Source: Deefgea rivuli DSM 18356 (GTDB taxonomy: Bacteria; Pseudomonadota; Gammaproteobacteria; Burkholderiales; Chitinibacteraceae). Taken from it: a stretch of DNA of 64,000 bases. The stretch's first letter is position 1. Every line of letters starts with the position of its first letter. A program made the translations under genes and the position numbers. Of this stretch, positions 43,136 through 52,248 are shown in pieces. The stretch is taken from the NCBI RefSeq assembly GCF_000620145.1, contig NZ_KK211081.1:62001-126000 (forward strand). The letters are read 5' to 3'. The notes under the pieces are model-generated. The model worked only from the letters and a program-made list of their open reading frames with translations, ran no database searches and was not told where the DNA came from.

Positions 43136-45466
43136 TTTGATGCAAACAGCTCTAATTTGGGCCATGTCAGTAATACCTTGCAGCACTTTCTCAATGCCAT
43201 CTTGCTTCAATGTCCGCATACCTTCCTGTAAAGCACAGGCGAGTAATTGGGCGACACGGGCATGCTCTTGGATTAATTTCTTAGCCGCATCGCTGCCCAC
43301 CATCAATTCATGCAAGCCAACTCGGCCTTTATAGCCCGTGTCATGACATTCGGCGCAACCGACAGCGCGATACAATCGATACTTACCCTGATCCGCAAAG
43401 CTCGCTAACCACTCTTGGCGCAGCGCAGCCATCTCGCCCACTGGGTCGGCCTGCCAAGCGACGGTATTTTTCAGCTCTTCAGCGTATTCACCCAGCATGT
43501 GTTCAATTTCATTGGCATCGGGCTCGTAGCTTTCACGACATTTTGCACACAGGCGACGCGCTAAACGCTGCGCTAAAATCCCCAGCAAAGCATCAGAAAA
43601 ATTAAACGGATCCATCCCCATGTCCAGCAAACGAATAATCGACTCAGGTGCGCTATTGGTATGCAAAGTCGAGAGCACCAAATGCCCAGTTAAGGAGGCT
43701 TCAACGCCCATACCTGTCGTTTCAAGATCGCGCATTTCGCCGACCATAATCACATCAGGATCGGCACGCAAAAACGAGCGCATTACGCTGGCAAAAGTGA
43801 GTCCGGCTTTTACATTCACCTGAACTTGCCGCAAACCTTTTTGCGTGATTTCAACCGGATCTTCTGCGGTCCAGATTTTAGTTTCAGGCCGATTGAGATA
43901 CTTCAGCACCGAATGCAAAGTCGTTGTTTTGCCCGAGCCGGTTGGCCCGCAAACAAAAAATAGGCCGTAAGGTTTAGCAATCACACTTTGTAAACGGCTT
44001 AAATTTCTCGCCGACAAGGCTAGTTTTTCCAGCGGTAAAGGCTCACCCGCAGCCAAAATCCGCATCACGACGTCTTCCATACCACCCGCCGTCGGAATCG
44101 TCGCAACGCGCAACTCTATATCCAAAGTCGGTACGAATTTTTTCATTTTGATTTTGCCATCTTGCGGTTTGCGCTTTTCGCTGATGTCCAAATCACACAT
44201 GATTTTGATCCGCGTCACCAAGGGGCTGCGATAAGCCGATGGCACTTCGCGGTAATGCAGTAAATCGCCATCGCGCCGAAAACGAATTTGAGTTTTGGCA
44301 GCCCCCGGATAAGGCTCGATATGAATATCAGATGCGCCCTGCCGATGCGCATCGGCAATGATTTGATTGACCAATTTGACGACTTCGTTATCCTGCGCGG
44401 CGCTCACGTCTTCTAAGCTAAACACTTCATCTTCTTCGTGCATCGTTCCGAGCAATACATCGATACTGCCATCAGCAAGCGCGCCAAAAAATTGATCGAC
44501 GGTACGAATGAACTCTTGCCGTGTCGTAATTTTGATTTGTAGTTTTTTATCCGCAAACAGCTGGCTAGCATGGCTTAAACGCAAACGTTCAGGATCGGTA
44601 GTTAAAATCAATACGCAATCATTTGCGTCATCAATCGGCAGCCATTGCTGCTCAATCGCGTATTCACGCTTAATATTTTTGAGCAAGTCGAGCGGTTTGA
44701 TTCGATCGTTCACAAACGGCTCGTAAGCGCAGCCATAAAACGTAGCTAAAGAAGCACCGATTTGCTCAGGCGTAACGCTAAAGCCCATTTGCAAAACTTG
44801 CTCGATGTCTTGTTGCAGTTTTAACGACTCTTTTTGCGCCACTTGCCACGCCGCTGGCGACAGCACGCCTGATGCAATCAATTGATGGTATTTATGTTGC
44901 GGAACAAAGGGATAAGCAGATGCTTTACGCTGCTTTAAGGCGACTGATAGTGTTTTAGCGAGCAGTTGCGCACCTTCACACAAGTTAGGGCCAAATGGCT
45001 GTTTTTGCTGCTGATTAATCAGTTGCACTACACCGAGCAAGACGCCGTCGGCATCATTAAGAATGGGAGCAACCAGCATTTCACGTGAATGAAATCCGGT
45101 TTTTTGATCGACCACTTGCAGAAATTGTAGATTAGGCCCGTGTTGATTCAGCTCGGCTTTATCATACACATCGCTAATATTGAGGAGCTGCTTATGATTG
45201 GCAGCAAAGCCCGCCAAGCTTCGATCATTGATTGCGATACGCAGTTCACGAACACCTTCCAATCCGGTTTTAACTTTGGCAATCAGATCGCGGCCATCAT
45301 CACTGACCACGTAAAACGTGAATCGCTCACAGCCAAAAACCACGCACACATCGGGACTCATTTCGGTTAAGAGTTCGTCCAGTCGCCCCGTTGCATGAAT
45401 TTTAGTCGTTAAGGCTTGTAAATTATGCAAAAAGGCCAGATGAAGGCCTGTTTCGGCGCTGGGCAT
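43133..45466 (-). CDS. GAF-domain type II secretion / type IV pilus ATPase (GspE/PilB family)
   Basis: Hexameric motor ATPase of secretion or pilus assembly with an added GAF sensor. GAF is at ~15-180. An MshEN/T2SSE N-domain at ~190-330 is of the type that binds c-di-GMP in MshE. The motor follows: Walker A GPTGSGKT (507-514), Asp box EDPVEI, Walker B DVIMVGEMRD (571-580), His box LTGHLVLSTLHTN. The tetracysteine zinc site CAKC...CAEC is complete. 777 residues. The ATG at 45466 has GGAG 10 bases upstream and lies 3 bases after the hydrolase stop. No other secretion genes are adjacent. Confidence 0.87.
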   Translation of the reverse strand: MPSAETGLHLAFLHNLQALTTKIHATGRLDELLTEMSPDVCVVFGCERFTFYVVSDDGRDLIAKVKTGLEGVRELRIAINDRSLAGFAANHKQLLNISDVYDKAELNQHGPNLQFLQVVDQKTGFHSREMLVAPILNDADGVLLGVVQLINQQQKQPFGPNLCEGAQLLAKTLSVALKQRKASAYPFVPQHKYHQLIASGVLSPAAWQVAQKESLKLQQDIEQVLQMGFSVTPEQIGASLATFYGCAYEPFVNDRIKPLDLLKNIKREYAIEQQWLPIDDANDCVLILTTDPERLRLSHASQLFADKKLQIKITTRQEFIRTVDQFFGALADGSIDVLLGTMHEEDEVFSLEDVSAAQDNEVVKLVNQIIADAHRQGASDIHIEPYPGAAKTQIRFRRDGDLLHYREVPSAYRSPLVTRIKIMCDLDISEKRKPQDGKIKMKKFVPTLDIELRVATIPTAGGMEDVVMRILAAGEPLPLEKLALSARNLSRLQSVIAKPYGLFFVCGPTGSGKTTTLHSVLKYLNRPETKIWTAEDPVEITQKGLRQVQVNVKAGLTFASVMRSFLRADPDVIMVGEMRDLETTGMGVEASLTGHLVLSTLHTNSAPESIIRLLDMGMDPFNFSDALLGILAQRLARRLCAKCRESYEPDANEIEHMLGEYAEELKNTVAWQADPVGEMAALRQEWLASFADQGKYRLYRAVGCAECHDTGYKGRVGLHELMVGSDAAKKLIQEHARVAQLLACALQEGMRTLKQDGIEKVLQGITDMAQIRAVCIK

Positions 45467-45469
45467 AGT

Positions 45470-46237
45470 TTAAAACTCCAATATTTCACCCTGTAATAAG
45501 CGACGAATCGGGTGAATATGATCCAAATTAAGCACTTCAGCGATGGTTAAATCGCTATCTGCGGGCTTCAAATGTGTAATTAAGACTTCGACGCTACTTT
45601 GCAAATTGAGTAATTCTGCCGCTAAAGTACTCGGGCACAGATGCTTAGCCATTTTCGCTAATGGCAATTCACGCTCAGCAAAAGCCGTTTCAATAATTAG
45701 AGTCTTTAGATTAGTGATTTGATTCACAACTTGCCAAAATTGCGGGCCGCCAACGGTGTCGCCGCTAAAAACAATCGATGAACGGTCATTCTCAATTTGA
45801 AACGCCACAGCAGGAATCGTGTGTTCAGCGGGAATCGGGGTGATTGTCACACCATCAATGAAGTAAGATTCGCCTAATTCTTGCGGTGCATAACGCAAAA
45901 AAGCGTCTTCGACGCTAGGGATCACACTAAAGTCAGGCCAAATCAGCCAATTAAAAATATGTGCTTTTAAAATAGCAATCGTTGCGGCAGTAGCATGTAC
46001 GGTGACAGGCGTCGTACGTGCGCCAATGGTGGAGTCAATTAACAGCGGCAAGCACGCGATATGATCTAAATGGGCGTGCGTAATAAACACGTGCTCTATT
46101 TGCAAAAGCTCGTCCATCGTTAAATCACCGACCCCCGTTCCGGCGTCGATTAAAATGGTTTGATTCAGCAGGAATGAGGTGGTGCGATTGCTACCCCCAA
46201 TTCCGCCGCTGCAACCCAATACCCGTAATGCGCTCAT
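45470..46237 (-). CDS. Metallo-beta-lactamase-fold hydrolase, class II cyclic-nucleotide phosphodiesterase-like
   Basis: MBL-fold metal hydrolase. Metal motif THAHLDHIACLP at ~55; further ligands in PAEHTIPAV and FSGDTVGG, and the final His in LITHLKP. These features and the 255-residue length fit class II 3',5'-cyclic-AMP phosphodiesterases (PDE1/CpdP), though related MBL enzymes act on other esters. The ATG is at 46237; the stop is 3 bases before the ATPase start, so translation is likely coupled. In the signalling row it could remove cAMP or another cyclic nucleotide (inference). Confidence 0.72.
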   Translation of the reverse strand: MSALRVLGCSGGIGGSNRTTSFLLNQTILIDAGTGVGDLTMDELLQIEHVFITHAHLDHIACLPLLIDSTIGARTTPVTVHATAATIAILKAHIFNWLIWPDFSVIPSVEDAFLRYAPQELGESYFIDGVTITPIPAEHTIPAVAFQIENDRSSIVFSGDTVGGPQFWQVVNQITNLKTLIIETAFAERELPLAKMAKHLCPSTLAAELLNLQSSVEVLITHLKPADSDLTIAEVLNLDHIHPIRRLLQGEILEF

Positions 46238-46251
46238 AATATGAAGTACCC

Positions 46252-46330
46252 ATGCAAAAATTTTATGGCAAGGCGAGTCGACGATGCAAGACAGGGTGAC
46301 CTTAGCCCAAAACTTTTGCTTTACTACTTA
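46252..46330. repeat. GCAAAAGTTTT-type element, internally deleted (B3)
   Basis: ATGCAAAAATTTTATGGCAA, GGCGAG, GACGATGCAAGACAGGGTGA, then CCCAAAACTTTTGCTTTAC and TACTTA. The ends match B1 and B2; the ~35-base middle is missing. The final TTA is the FHA stop codon read on the minus strand. Confidence 0.85.
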
Positions 46331-46960
46331 CCGGTAAAAAAAGGCCATCCGAATGCCTAAAATCTCAATTAAATCTTCTTCGATTAATTGATGCGGTGTT
46401 TCGCCAATTTCACGGCCATTCACAATAGGACGTTTAGCCCCTTCAACATGCGCCAAGAAATAATCCAAGCCATGGCGATTAATCACAGACACTTGCAAAC
46501 CGGCTTTACCCAAAGTAGTCACATTTTTAGTTAAAACCAACTCACGCCCAGCATTGGCACCTGTTAAAACCCGCACAACTGCTGCTGGCGCAGTATCAGT
46601 TTTAACTTGCGGCTGCGGCGCTGCGTGCAAAATCATGGTGCGCTCAAAATCCGTACCGCTCGCTTCTGCCGCCGCTTCGCGCCAAAATTTAAGGCTGTAT
46701 TTACCGATTTTAACTTCATCACCATCACGCAATGGATGACGTTTAATTTTCTCACCATTGACCGAAGTGCCATTGGTGCTTTTTTGATCTTCAATAAAAT
46801 AAATTTGCCCGACCAACTCCAGCACGGCATGCTCACCGGATACGGCCAAATTATCAATTTGGATATCATTGGATGAACGACGGCCAATCGACGTGCGATG
46901 CCGCGTCAGCCGAAATTCTTTGACCGGATTACCTTCAAGACTTAAATAAAGTTTTGCCAT
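46328..46960 (-). CDS. FHA-domain protein
   Basis: Phosphothreonine-binding adaptor. The first FHA domain at ~20-90 has the core residues in TSIGRRSSNDIQID, SGEHAVLE and KSTNGTSVNG. A second, weaker FHA-like fold occupies ~128-205 (LVLTKNVTTLGKAGLQV, PIVNGREI). Between them FERTMIL is a possible substrate threonine for the neighbouring kinase (inference). 210 residues, cytoplasmic. Starts 20 bases after the PP2C stop. The last codons and stop come from element B3. Confidence 0.88.
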   Translation of the reverse strand: MAKLYLSLEGNPVKEFRLTRHRTSIGRRSSNDIQIDNLAVSGEHAVLELVGQIYFIEDQKSTNGTSVNGEKIKRHPLRDGDEVKIGKYSLKFWREAAAEASGTDFERTMILHAAPQPQVKTDTAPAAVVRVLTGANAGRELVLTKNVTTLGKAGLQVSVINRHGLDYFLAHVEGAKRPIVNGREIGETPHQLIEEDLIEILGIRMAFFYR

Positions 46961-46980
46961 GAGTTATCGCTTCCAATACC

Positions 46981-47817
46981 TTAATTACTGGCGCCAAACC
47001 AGCCACCCACTTTTTTCCACAAACCATCTTCAACGGAAAAATCACGTCGAATTCGCACTAAAATCACTGAAATATTGTCTTTTCCACCCATCGCATTCGC
47101 TTGCTCAATTAAGGTTTTCGCCGCCAGCGATAAATGACTGCCCTGCGCTTTGAGTAAAGCTTCGATCGAATCATCGTCTAGCATATCGTTTAAACCGTCA
47201 GAGCAAAATAGATAAATATCATCAGGTTCAACGGCATATTCATGCAATTCAGTTTGCACCATCGGTGCAATACCGACGGCACGCGTGACTAAATTCTTAT
47301 GCGGCGCATACCGTGCTTCAGCGGCTGTGAGTAAACCGGCATCAATTTGCTCTTGCAAAAACGAATGATCACGCGACAACTGCGTTAATTCTTGCTGCCG
47401 AAAACGATAAGCCCGCGAATCGCCAACATGGGCAACCGCCAAATGATTATCGTAAAATAAAGCCCCGACCAAGGTCGTACCCATACCCGCGCATTGCGGA
47501 TGCTGCTCAGCGGTTTGAAAAATCAAAGAATTCGATCTATCCACTGCAATCAGCAGCATTTCATGCGCTACTGGCCACAAACTACCCGCCGTTTTAACAT
47601 GCGGCGGCATCGCTGCCAATTGGGCGCGCATCACTTCACTGACCACTTGCGTGGCAATTCCACTCGCTACTTCTCCGGCATTGTAACCGCCCATGCCATC
47701 AGCAAGAATGACCAAGCCCATATCCGTATCAAAACTGATCGCATCTTCATTATGATCGCGCAGCAAACCGACATCGGTCAGCCCGCAAATTTCAAGCGCC
47801 GTTGCTAGACTGCGCAT
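46981..47817 (-). CDS. PP2C-family Ser/Thr phosphatase
   Basis: Metal-dependent protein phosphatase of the Stp1/PrpC kind, which reverses the adjacent kinase. Motifs: GLLRDHNEDAI, LVILADGMGGYNAGEVAS, VAHVGDSRAYRF, LFCSDGLNDML and GKDNISVILV. 278 residues. The ATG at 47817 has GGGG 7 bases upstream; a TTG at 47823 is possible. The start overlaps the kinase gene by 26 bases. The ribosome binding site is inside the kinase coding sequence, giving tight coupling. Confidence 0.92.
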   Translation of the reverse strand: MRSLATALEICGLTDVGLLRDHNEDAISFDTDMGLVILADGMGGYNAGEVASGIATQVVSEVMRAQLAAMPPHVKTAGSLWPVAHEMLLIAVDRSNSLIFQTAEQHPQCAGMGTTLVGALFYDNHLAVAHVGDSRAYRFRQQELTQLSRDHSFLQEQIDAGLLTAAEARYAPHKNLVTRAVGIAPMVQTELHEYAVEPDDIYLFCSDGLNDMLDDDSIEALLKAQGSHLSLAAKTLIEQANAMGGKDNISVILVRIRRDFSVEDGLWKKVGGWFGASN

Positions 47818-50320
47818 CCGCAACCCCTTTTAATGCAGCTTCAACTTTTGCCAAGACTTGCGCAAAGTGAGCTCCCGTTTGAAAACGTTGTGTCACGTCT
47901 TTTTCCATTGCTTTGAGCAAAATTTTCACCACAATTGCAGGTAACTTGGGGGTATATTGATGTGGGTCAGTCGGTGGCTGCTGTGTAATCCGATACATCA
48001 ACTCTGCCATCGAACTTCCCACAAAAGGCAAATGCCCTGTTAATAATTGATACAGCATCACACCCAAAGAAAATAAATCGGATCGCCCATCAATGCGTTT
48101 ACCCGCAAGCTGCTCAGGCGACATAAACGACGGCGTTCCCAGCACCATACCGGTTTTGGTTTTACTCGAATCGGTAATTCGCGCAATGCCAAAATCGGTG
48201 ACTTTCACCAACTGTTTTGCTCTATCGTACATCACATTCGCTGGCTTAATATCCCGATGCACCACGCCCGCTTTATGCGCATAATCCAAAGCCAGTGCAA
48301 CGTGTTTAACCAAGGTAATTGCTTCTAACATGGGTAGCAAATGGGCTGGCCGCGTATACGGCATCAGATCCTCACCGTGTAAGAACTCCATTGCAATATA
48401 GGCTAAATCGTGTTCCTCACCGGCATCGAAAATCGTGACGATATTCGGATGATTCAATTTGCCCGCCGTTTCAGCTTCACGGAAAAAACGCTCACGCGCT
48501 TCATCGAGTAAATCAGCTTCAAACTCTTGCGACAGCGCCAGTGTTTTAATCGCCACTTCGCGGCCGATTTTAGGGTCTTTGCCCAAATACACGACACCCA
48601 TCGCGCCTTTGCCCAGCTCTTTTTCAAGCTGATAACGTCCGAGCATCGGTTTTTCTACATCGCCACCCGCCAAAATCATCGTTCCGCCCGCCGAACCTGC
48701 ACCGAGAATCACCGTTGCGGCCATTTGCTGCGCGGTTTTTAATTTCTCGGGCAAATCTTTAAACTTGGCATTGAACTTCGCCATCAAGCGATACACCGAC
48801 TCGGCCTTATTAAACTGTCGCTTGCGCTCAAAATCCAGCCCGAGGTTGTACATCACTTCCATCATGCTGTCATCCAGCGGCACGCGGCGCAATTTATCAA
48901 ATGCCATATCCAACTGGCCTTGCCCTTGAAACGCCAAACCCAGCATACGATTCGATTCTGCGGATTCAATCGCTGATTTATCGCCTTTAGCCTCAGTTGA
49001 TAAAAAGCGTTTCGTTGTTAAAGCCAAATGTCCCAACAGCAGCAACGTGGCTGGCGCCATCAATTGCAGCCAAATCATCAAGGTATTCATCAAAAAATAA
49101 TGCGCCAGCAACAGCGTCAATAAGATGATACCCGTTGAAATCGCACCCGCTTTGGCGCGAAGGCGCGGCAAAACCAAACTTAAATACAGCGCCACCATCA
49201 CAACTAAGCTCAGCGTAATCGCAAAGCCCCAACGCATCGGCGTGTAATAGTGCTGCGACAAGACGGCTGATAAATTATTCGCAAACAACACGACCGGTGA
49301 ATTATTAGTCAGCACGGGCGACGTGAGCGCTGCGCCGATTCCTGGCGCGGTCGCGCCGATCAACACAATTTGATCGCGATATTTGCTGGCAGGGATTTTT
49401 CCTGCGGCCACATCGTAAAAAGAATCCACGCTAAACGCGGGTTTGCCGTGTTGATCGGCGTAAAAATGCGGCATCAGCGCGCTATCGGCCAAAGTTGCAA
49501 AGCGCATCGGCCCCAGCGTTACCGAGCGACCAAAATCCACGCTCAATTGTCGATTCGGCATATTCAAGCTTTTTGCTGCTGCTAACGTCAAAAATGACGG
49601 GAAAATCGCATCGTAATAACGCAGTGCCATCGGCGCACGCCGCACCACGCCATCTGCATCCGGCTCTAAATTCAGCGATGCCACGCCTTTGGCGCGCTCG
49701 CCGATTTCAGCAATCGGCAACACGGGATTAATCACAGAAGGCGGCATGCCTAAAGTGGCGTCCCCTGAGCCTTCAATCTCTTGCTTTGTGACAAACTCAG
49801 GCAATTCACGATTGGGCTCACCGGCTTGTTCACCCAAAGTAAACAGCATCGGCAGCAGCACATTGCCCGCTACACCGATTTGCTCGGCGAGCTGAGCATC
49901 GACGTTTAAATTTTTAATCGTCGCGTGCAGATTGTCGTTCAAATGGGTTGGATAGGCTTCTGGATTGGCAGCGATTTGGCTGGCGAGTTTTTCAAGAAAA
50001 TCAAGGCCGCGATCACGCTGCGGTTCAGTAAAAAACACCGTGGGTACAATCAATTGCGCGCCGCCCGCTTTGAGCTGGGCGATCATTTTGGCATGGATAT
50101 CGCGCGACCACGGCCAGCGGCCTAGATTGTCGAGACTGGCTTGATCGATGGAGATAATCGAGATTTTCGGCGAAGGCGTGCGCGTAATTTGGCTCATCGC
50201 CAAATCATAAGCCTTGCTTTCCAAGCTGCGAATCAAGGGTGTGGCTAGCCAAATCAACGTAAATAGCAGCACCACCAAACCCGCAACCAGCGCATCGCTC
50301 CGCCACCACCGAGAAATCAT
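47792..50320 (-). CDS. CHASE2-domain transmembrane Ser/Thr protein kinase
   Basis: Receptor kinase of 842 residues. TM1 ~13-30; extracytoplasmic CHASE2 sensor ~35-335; three membrane helices ~340-430; a TPR-like linker (~455-535). The cytoplasmic kinase domain starts at YQLEKELGKGAMGVVY, with AIK lysine, HRDIKPANV, DFGIARI and GTPSFMSPEQLAG activation loop. The ATG at 50320 follows GAGGTGATGA. First gene of the signalling row. This kinase-phosphatase-FHA trio is known from several proteobacteria, sometimes with type VI secretion genes, but none are seen here. Confidence 0.92.
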   Translation of the reverse strand: MISRWWRSDALVAGLVVLLFTLIWLATPLIRSLESKAYDLAMSQITRTPSPKISIISIDQASLDNLGRWPWSRDIHAKMIAQLKAGGAQLIVPTVFFTEPQRDRGLDFLEKLASQIAANPEAYPTHLNDNLHATIKNLNVDAQLAEQIGVAGNVLLPMLFTLGEQAGEPNRELPEFVTKQEIEGSGDATLGMPPSVINPVLPIAEIGERAKGVASLNLEPDADGVVRRAPMALRYYDAIFPSFLTLAAAKSLNMPNRQLSVDFGRSVTLGPMRFATLADSALMPHFYADQHGKPAFSVDSFYDVAAGKIPASKYRDQIVLIGATAPGIGAALTSPVLTNNSPVVLFANNLSAVLSQHYYTPMRWGFAITLSLVVMVALYLSLVLPRLRAKAGAISTGIILLTLLLAHYFLMNTLMIWLQLMAPATLLLLGHLALTTKRFLSTEAKGDKSAIESAESNRMLGLAFQGQGQLDMAFDKLRRVPLDDSMMEVMYNLGLDFERKRQFNKAESVYRLMAKFNAKFKDLPEKLKTAQQMAATVILGAGSAGGTMILAGGDVEKPMLGRYQLEKELGKGAMGVVYLGKDPKIGREVAIKTLALSQEFEADLLDEARERFFREAETAGKLNHPNIVTIFDAGEEHDLAYIAMEFLHGEDLMPYTRPAHLLPMLEAITLVKHVALALDYAHKAGVVHRDIKPANVMYDRAKQLVKVTDFGIARITDSSKTKTGMVLGTPSFMSPEQLAGKRIDGRSDLFSLGVMLYQLLTGHLPFVGSSMAELMYRITQQPPTDPHQYTPKLPAIVVKILLKAMEKDVTQRFQTGAHFAQVLAKVEAALKGVADAQSSNGA

Positions 50321-50342
50321 TCATCACCTCTTTTTAAATACT

Positions 50343-50457
50343 CGTGCAAAAGTTTTATGGCAAGGCGGGCAAGCCCAAGGCAGTACATCCAAGTACAGCT
50401 CGGGAAACTACGATGCAAGACGGGCTGCCCTTGGGCCAAAACTGTTGCTTTACCACT
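50343..50457. repeat. GCAAAAGTTTT-type element, full length (B1)
   Basis: Outer arms GCAAAAGTTTT (50346) and AAAACTGTTGC; inner arms GGCAAGCCCAAGGCAG and CTGCCCTTGGGCC; central small palindrome GTACATCCAAGTAC. It lies directly upstream of the CHASE2 kinase start and downstream of mtgA, so it occupies most of the kinase leader. Confidence 0.88.
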
Positions 50458-50519
50458 TGTTGCGATGCTATCAGCAAATCTCGCCTGATCTTGGATTTAC
50501 TGCGGTGGGTGTGGTCTAT

Positions 50520-51221
50520 TTATGGAATATCGGCATAGGGCATTCGGCGCTGAATAATTGCCGCTTTACGCAGCAAACGTCGGTCATTGCGATTTTTATC
50601 AAAATAACGCGGATTAGTGACCATTGAAGCCAATTTGGCCGCTTGCCCAGCGCTGAGTTTGCTGGCCTTAGTTTTATAATAATGCTGCGCCGCCGCTTGC
50701 GCACCAAACACACCATCGCCCCACTCAATCACATTCAGATAAATTTCAAAAATTCGCTGCTTATCTAAAATCGCTTCAATCATCACGGTCAGCACCGCTT
50801 CTTCGACTTTGCGCAGCGGATTGCGGCTGCCAGATAGAAACAGATTTTTCGCGAGCTGCTGCGTAATCGTCGAACCACCAGCGACAATTCGACCTTTTTT
50901 AATATTTTTTTCCCACGCGGTTTGCAAACCTTCCCAATCAAAACCTTCATGATCGAGAAATTTAGCGTCTTCTGAAGCGACCAAAGCGCGCTTCAGATTC
51001 GGTGAAATTTGCTCGTAATCCACCCATTCGTATTTTAGCTCGGCAGCCGGATTGATCTCTTGCAAGCGATCTAATTGCACCGCCATAAATGCCGTATTAC
51101 TCGGATTCACCCAGCGCCATGCCACGATATGCAGCAACATCCAAATATTCCACAACAACACCAGCACCAGCAAGGCGGCCAAACCACGCCCTATCCAGCC
51201 CAGAACCCCAGTCTGTTTCAT
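50520..51221 (-). CDS. mtgA: Monofunctional peptidoglycan glycosyltransferase MtgA
   Basis: GT51 glycosyltransferase that polymerises lipid II into glycan strands without a transpeptidase domain. N-terminal membrane anchor ~12-34; catalytic Glu in ASEDAKFLDHEGFDW; further motifs GGSTITQQLAKNLFLS, KVEEAVLTVMIE and IFEIYLNVIEWG. 233 residues, typical. The ATG at 51221 has AGGA 6 bases upstream, and palindrome A10 starts right behind that site. It follows aroE on the same strand, an order common in betaproteobacteria. Confidence 0.93.
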   Translation of the reverse strand: MKQTGVLGWIGRGLAALLVLVLLWNIWMLLHIVAWRWVNPSNTAFMAVQLDRLQEINPAAELKYEWVDYEQISPNLKRALVASEDAKFLDHEGFDWEGLQTAWEKNIKKGRIVAGGSTITQQLAKNLFLSGSRNPLRKVEEAVLTVMIEAILDKQRIFEIYLNVIEWGDGVFGAQAAAQHYYKTKASKLSAGQAAKLASMVTNPRYFDKNRNDRRLLRKAAIIQRRMPYADIP

Positions 51222-51230
51222 TACGATCCT

Positions 51231-51288
51231 AATGGGTATATGAATGTAGCCATTACCTAATAATGCCTACAGTCATATACATCGATTA
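51231..51288. repeat. GGGTAT-type palindrome (A10)
   Basis: Arms GGGTATATGAATGTAGCC and GCCTACAGTCATATACATC around ATTACCTAATAAT. It lies between aroE and mtgA, 9 bases from the mtgA start side and 5 bases from the aroE stop. Confidence 0.85.
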
Positions 51289-51292
51289 TTAA

Positions 51293-52159
51293 TTAAAGTT
51301 GCTCACGCATCCATTGCAATACCGGCTCTACATCGGGACGTAAACCCGTCCACAACTCAAACGCCTCAGCCGCCTGCCCAACGAGCATGCCCAAACCATC
51401 GACGCGTAACTCAACACCTGCTTCACGCGCTTGCGCCAAAAAGGGCGTTTCGGCTTTGCCATACATCATGTCGTAGGCCAAAGCATTCGGCGCGAAAACG
51501 CTCTTCTTAATAGGAAGGCGCTCCCCCGCAAGGCTTGCAGAAGTTGAATTAATAACAATATCAAATTGCCCTTGAATTTCAGCAAGAGGCATTGATCCAA
51601 CAGAACCAACCTGATATTGCAATTCGGTAGAATTACCGAACTTAATTGATTGCACCAATAACTCCGCTTTATGAAGAGAACGGTTAGCAACCACAATCAA
51701 ACTTGGATTTTCTCGTTTCAAAGGACCAAGAGCACCTCGTGCAGCTCCCCCAGCCCCTAACAATAAAACCTTTTTTTGCTTAATTTCGGAATAGCGCAAT
51801 AAATCAGAAATCAAACCAGCTCCATCGGTATTATCACCGTAGAACAAGCCATCAGATCGAAGTGCCAAAGTATTAACTGCACCAGCAAGACTTGCACGAG
51901 ATGTTAAACGACCTTCAACAAACCTAAATGCATCTTCTTTAAACGGCACAGTCACATTCGCGCCGCGCCCACCTGCTGCTGCAAAAGCATCCACCGCAGC
52001 AGTAAAGCCATCTAATGGCGCTAACAGGCGATCATACAAAAATCCTTCCACTGCAGAATGATTCGGAAACTGCGCAGCGAACAAGGCATGGATTTGCGGT
52101 GATTTGGAGTGGGCAATCGGATTGCCAATAACAACGTAAGTCGGCTGAGTCGTAGTCAT
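51293..52159 (-). CDS. aroE: Shikimate dehydrogenase AroE
   Basis: NADPH-dependent reduction of 3-dehydroshikimate in aromatic amino acid synthesis. Substrate motif GNPIAHSKSPQIH near residue 12; catalytic Lys in NVTVPFKEDA; NDT-type motif GDNTDGAGL; nucleotide loop LLGAGGAARGA; VANRSLHKA. 288 residues. The start at 52159 (MTTTQPTY) is the family-like start. The middle of the gene (~51490-51955) is much more AT-rich than both ends (one 60-base line about 33% GC, against about 60% at 51361-51420), with different codon choice: the gene looks mosaic. Confidence 0.93.
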   Translation of the reverse strand: MTTTQPTYVVIGNPIAHSKSPQIHALFAAQFPNHSAVEGFLYDRLLAPLDGFTAAVDAFAAAGGRGANVTVPFKEDAFRFVEGRLTSRASLAGAVNTLALRSDGLFYGDNTDGAGLISDLLRYSEIKQKKVLLLGAGGAARGALGPLKRENPSLIVVANRSLHKAELLVQSIKFGNSTELQYQVGSVGSMPLAEIQGQFDIVINSTSASLAGERLPIKKSVFAPNALAYDMMYGKAETPFLAQAREAGVELRVDGLGMLVGQAAEAFELWTGLRPDVEPVLQWMREQL

Positions 52160-52248
52160 CTGAGATCGCGGCGCAAATAAAAAAGTGAGGCGTAGTGTAC
52201 ACCCCACTCGATTTGGCTTACAGCGTCACACGTCGCACAGTCGTGAAA

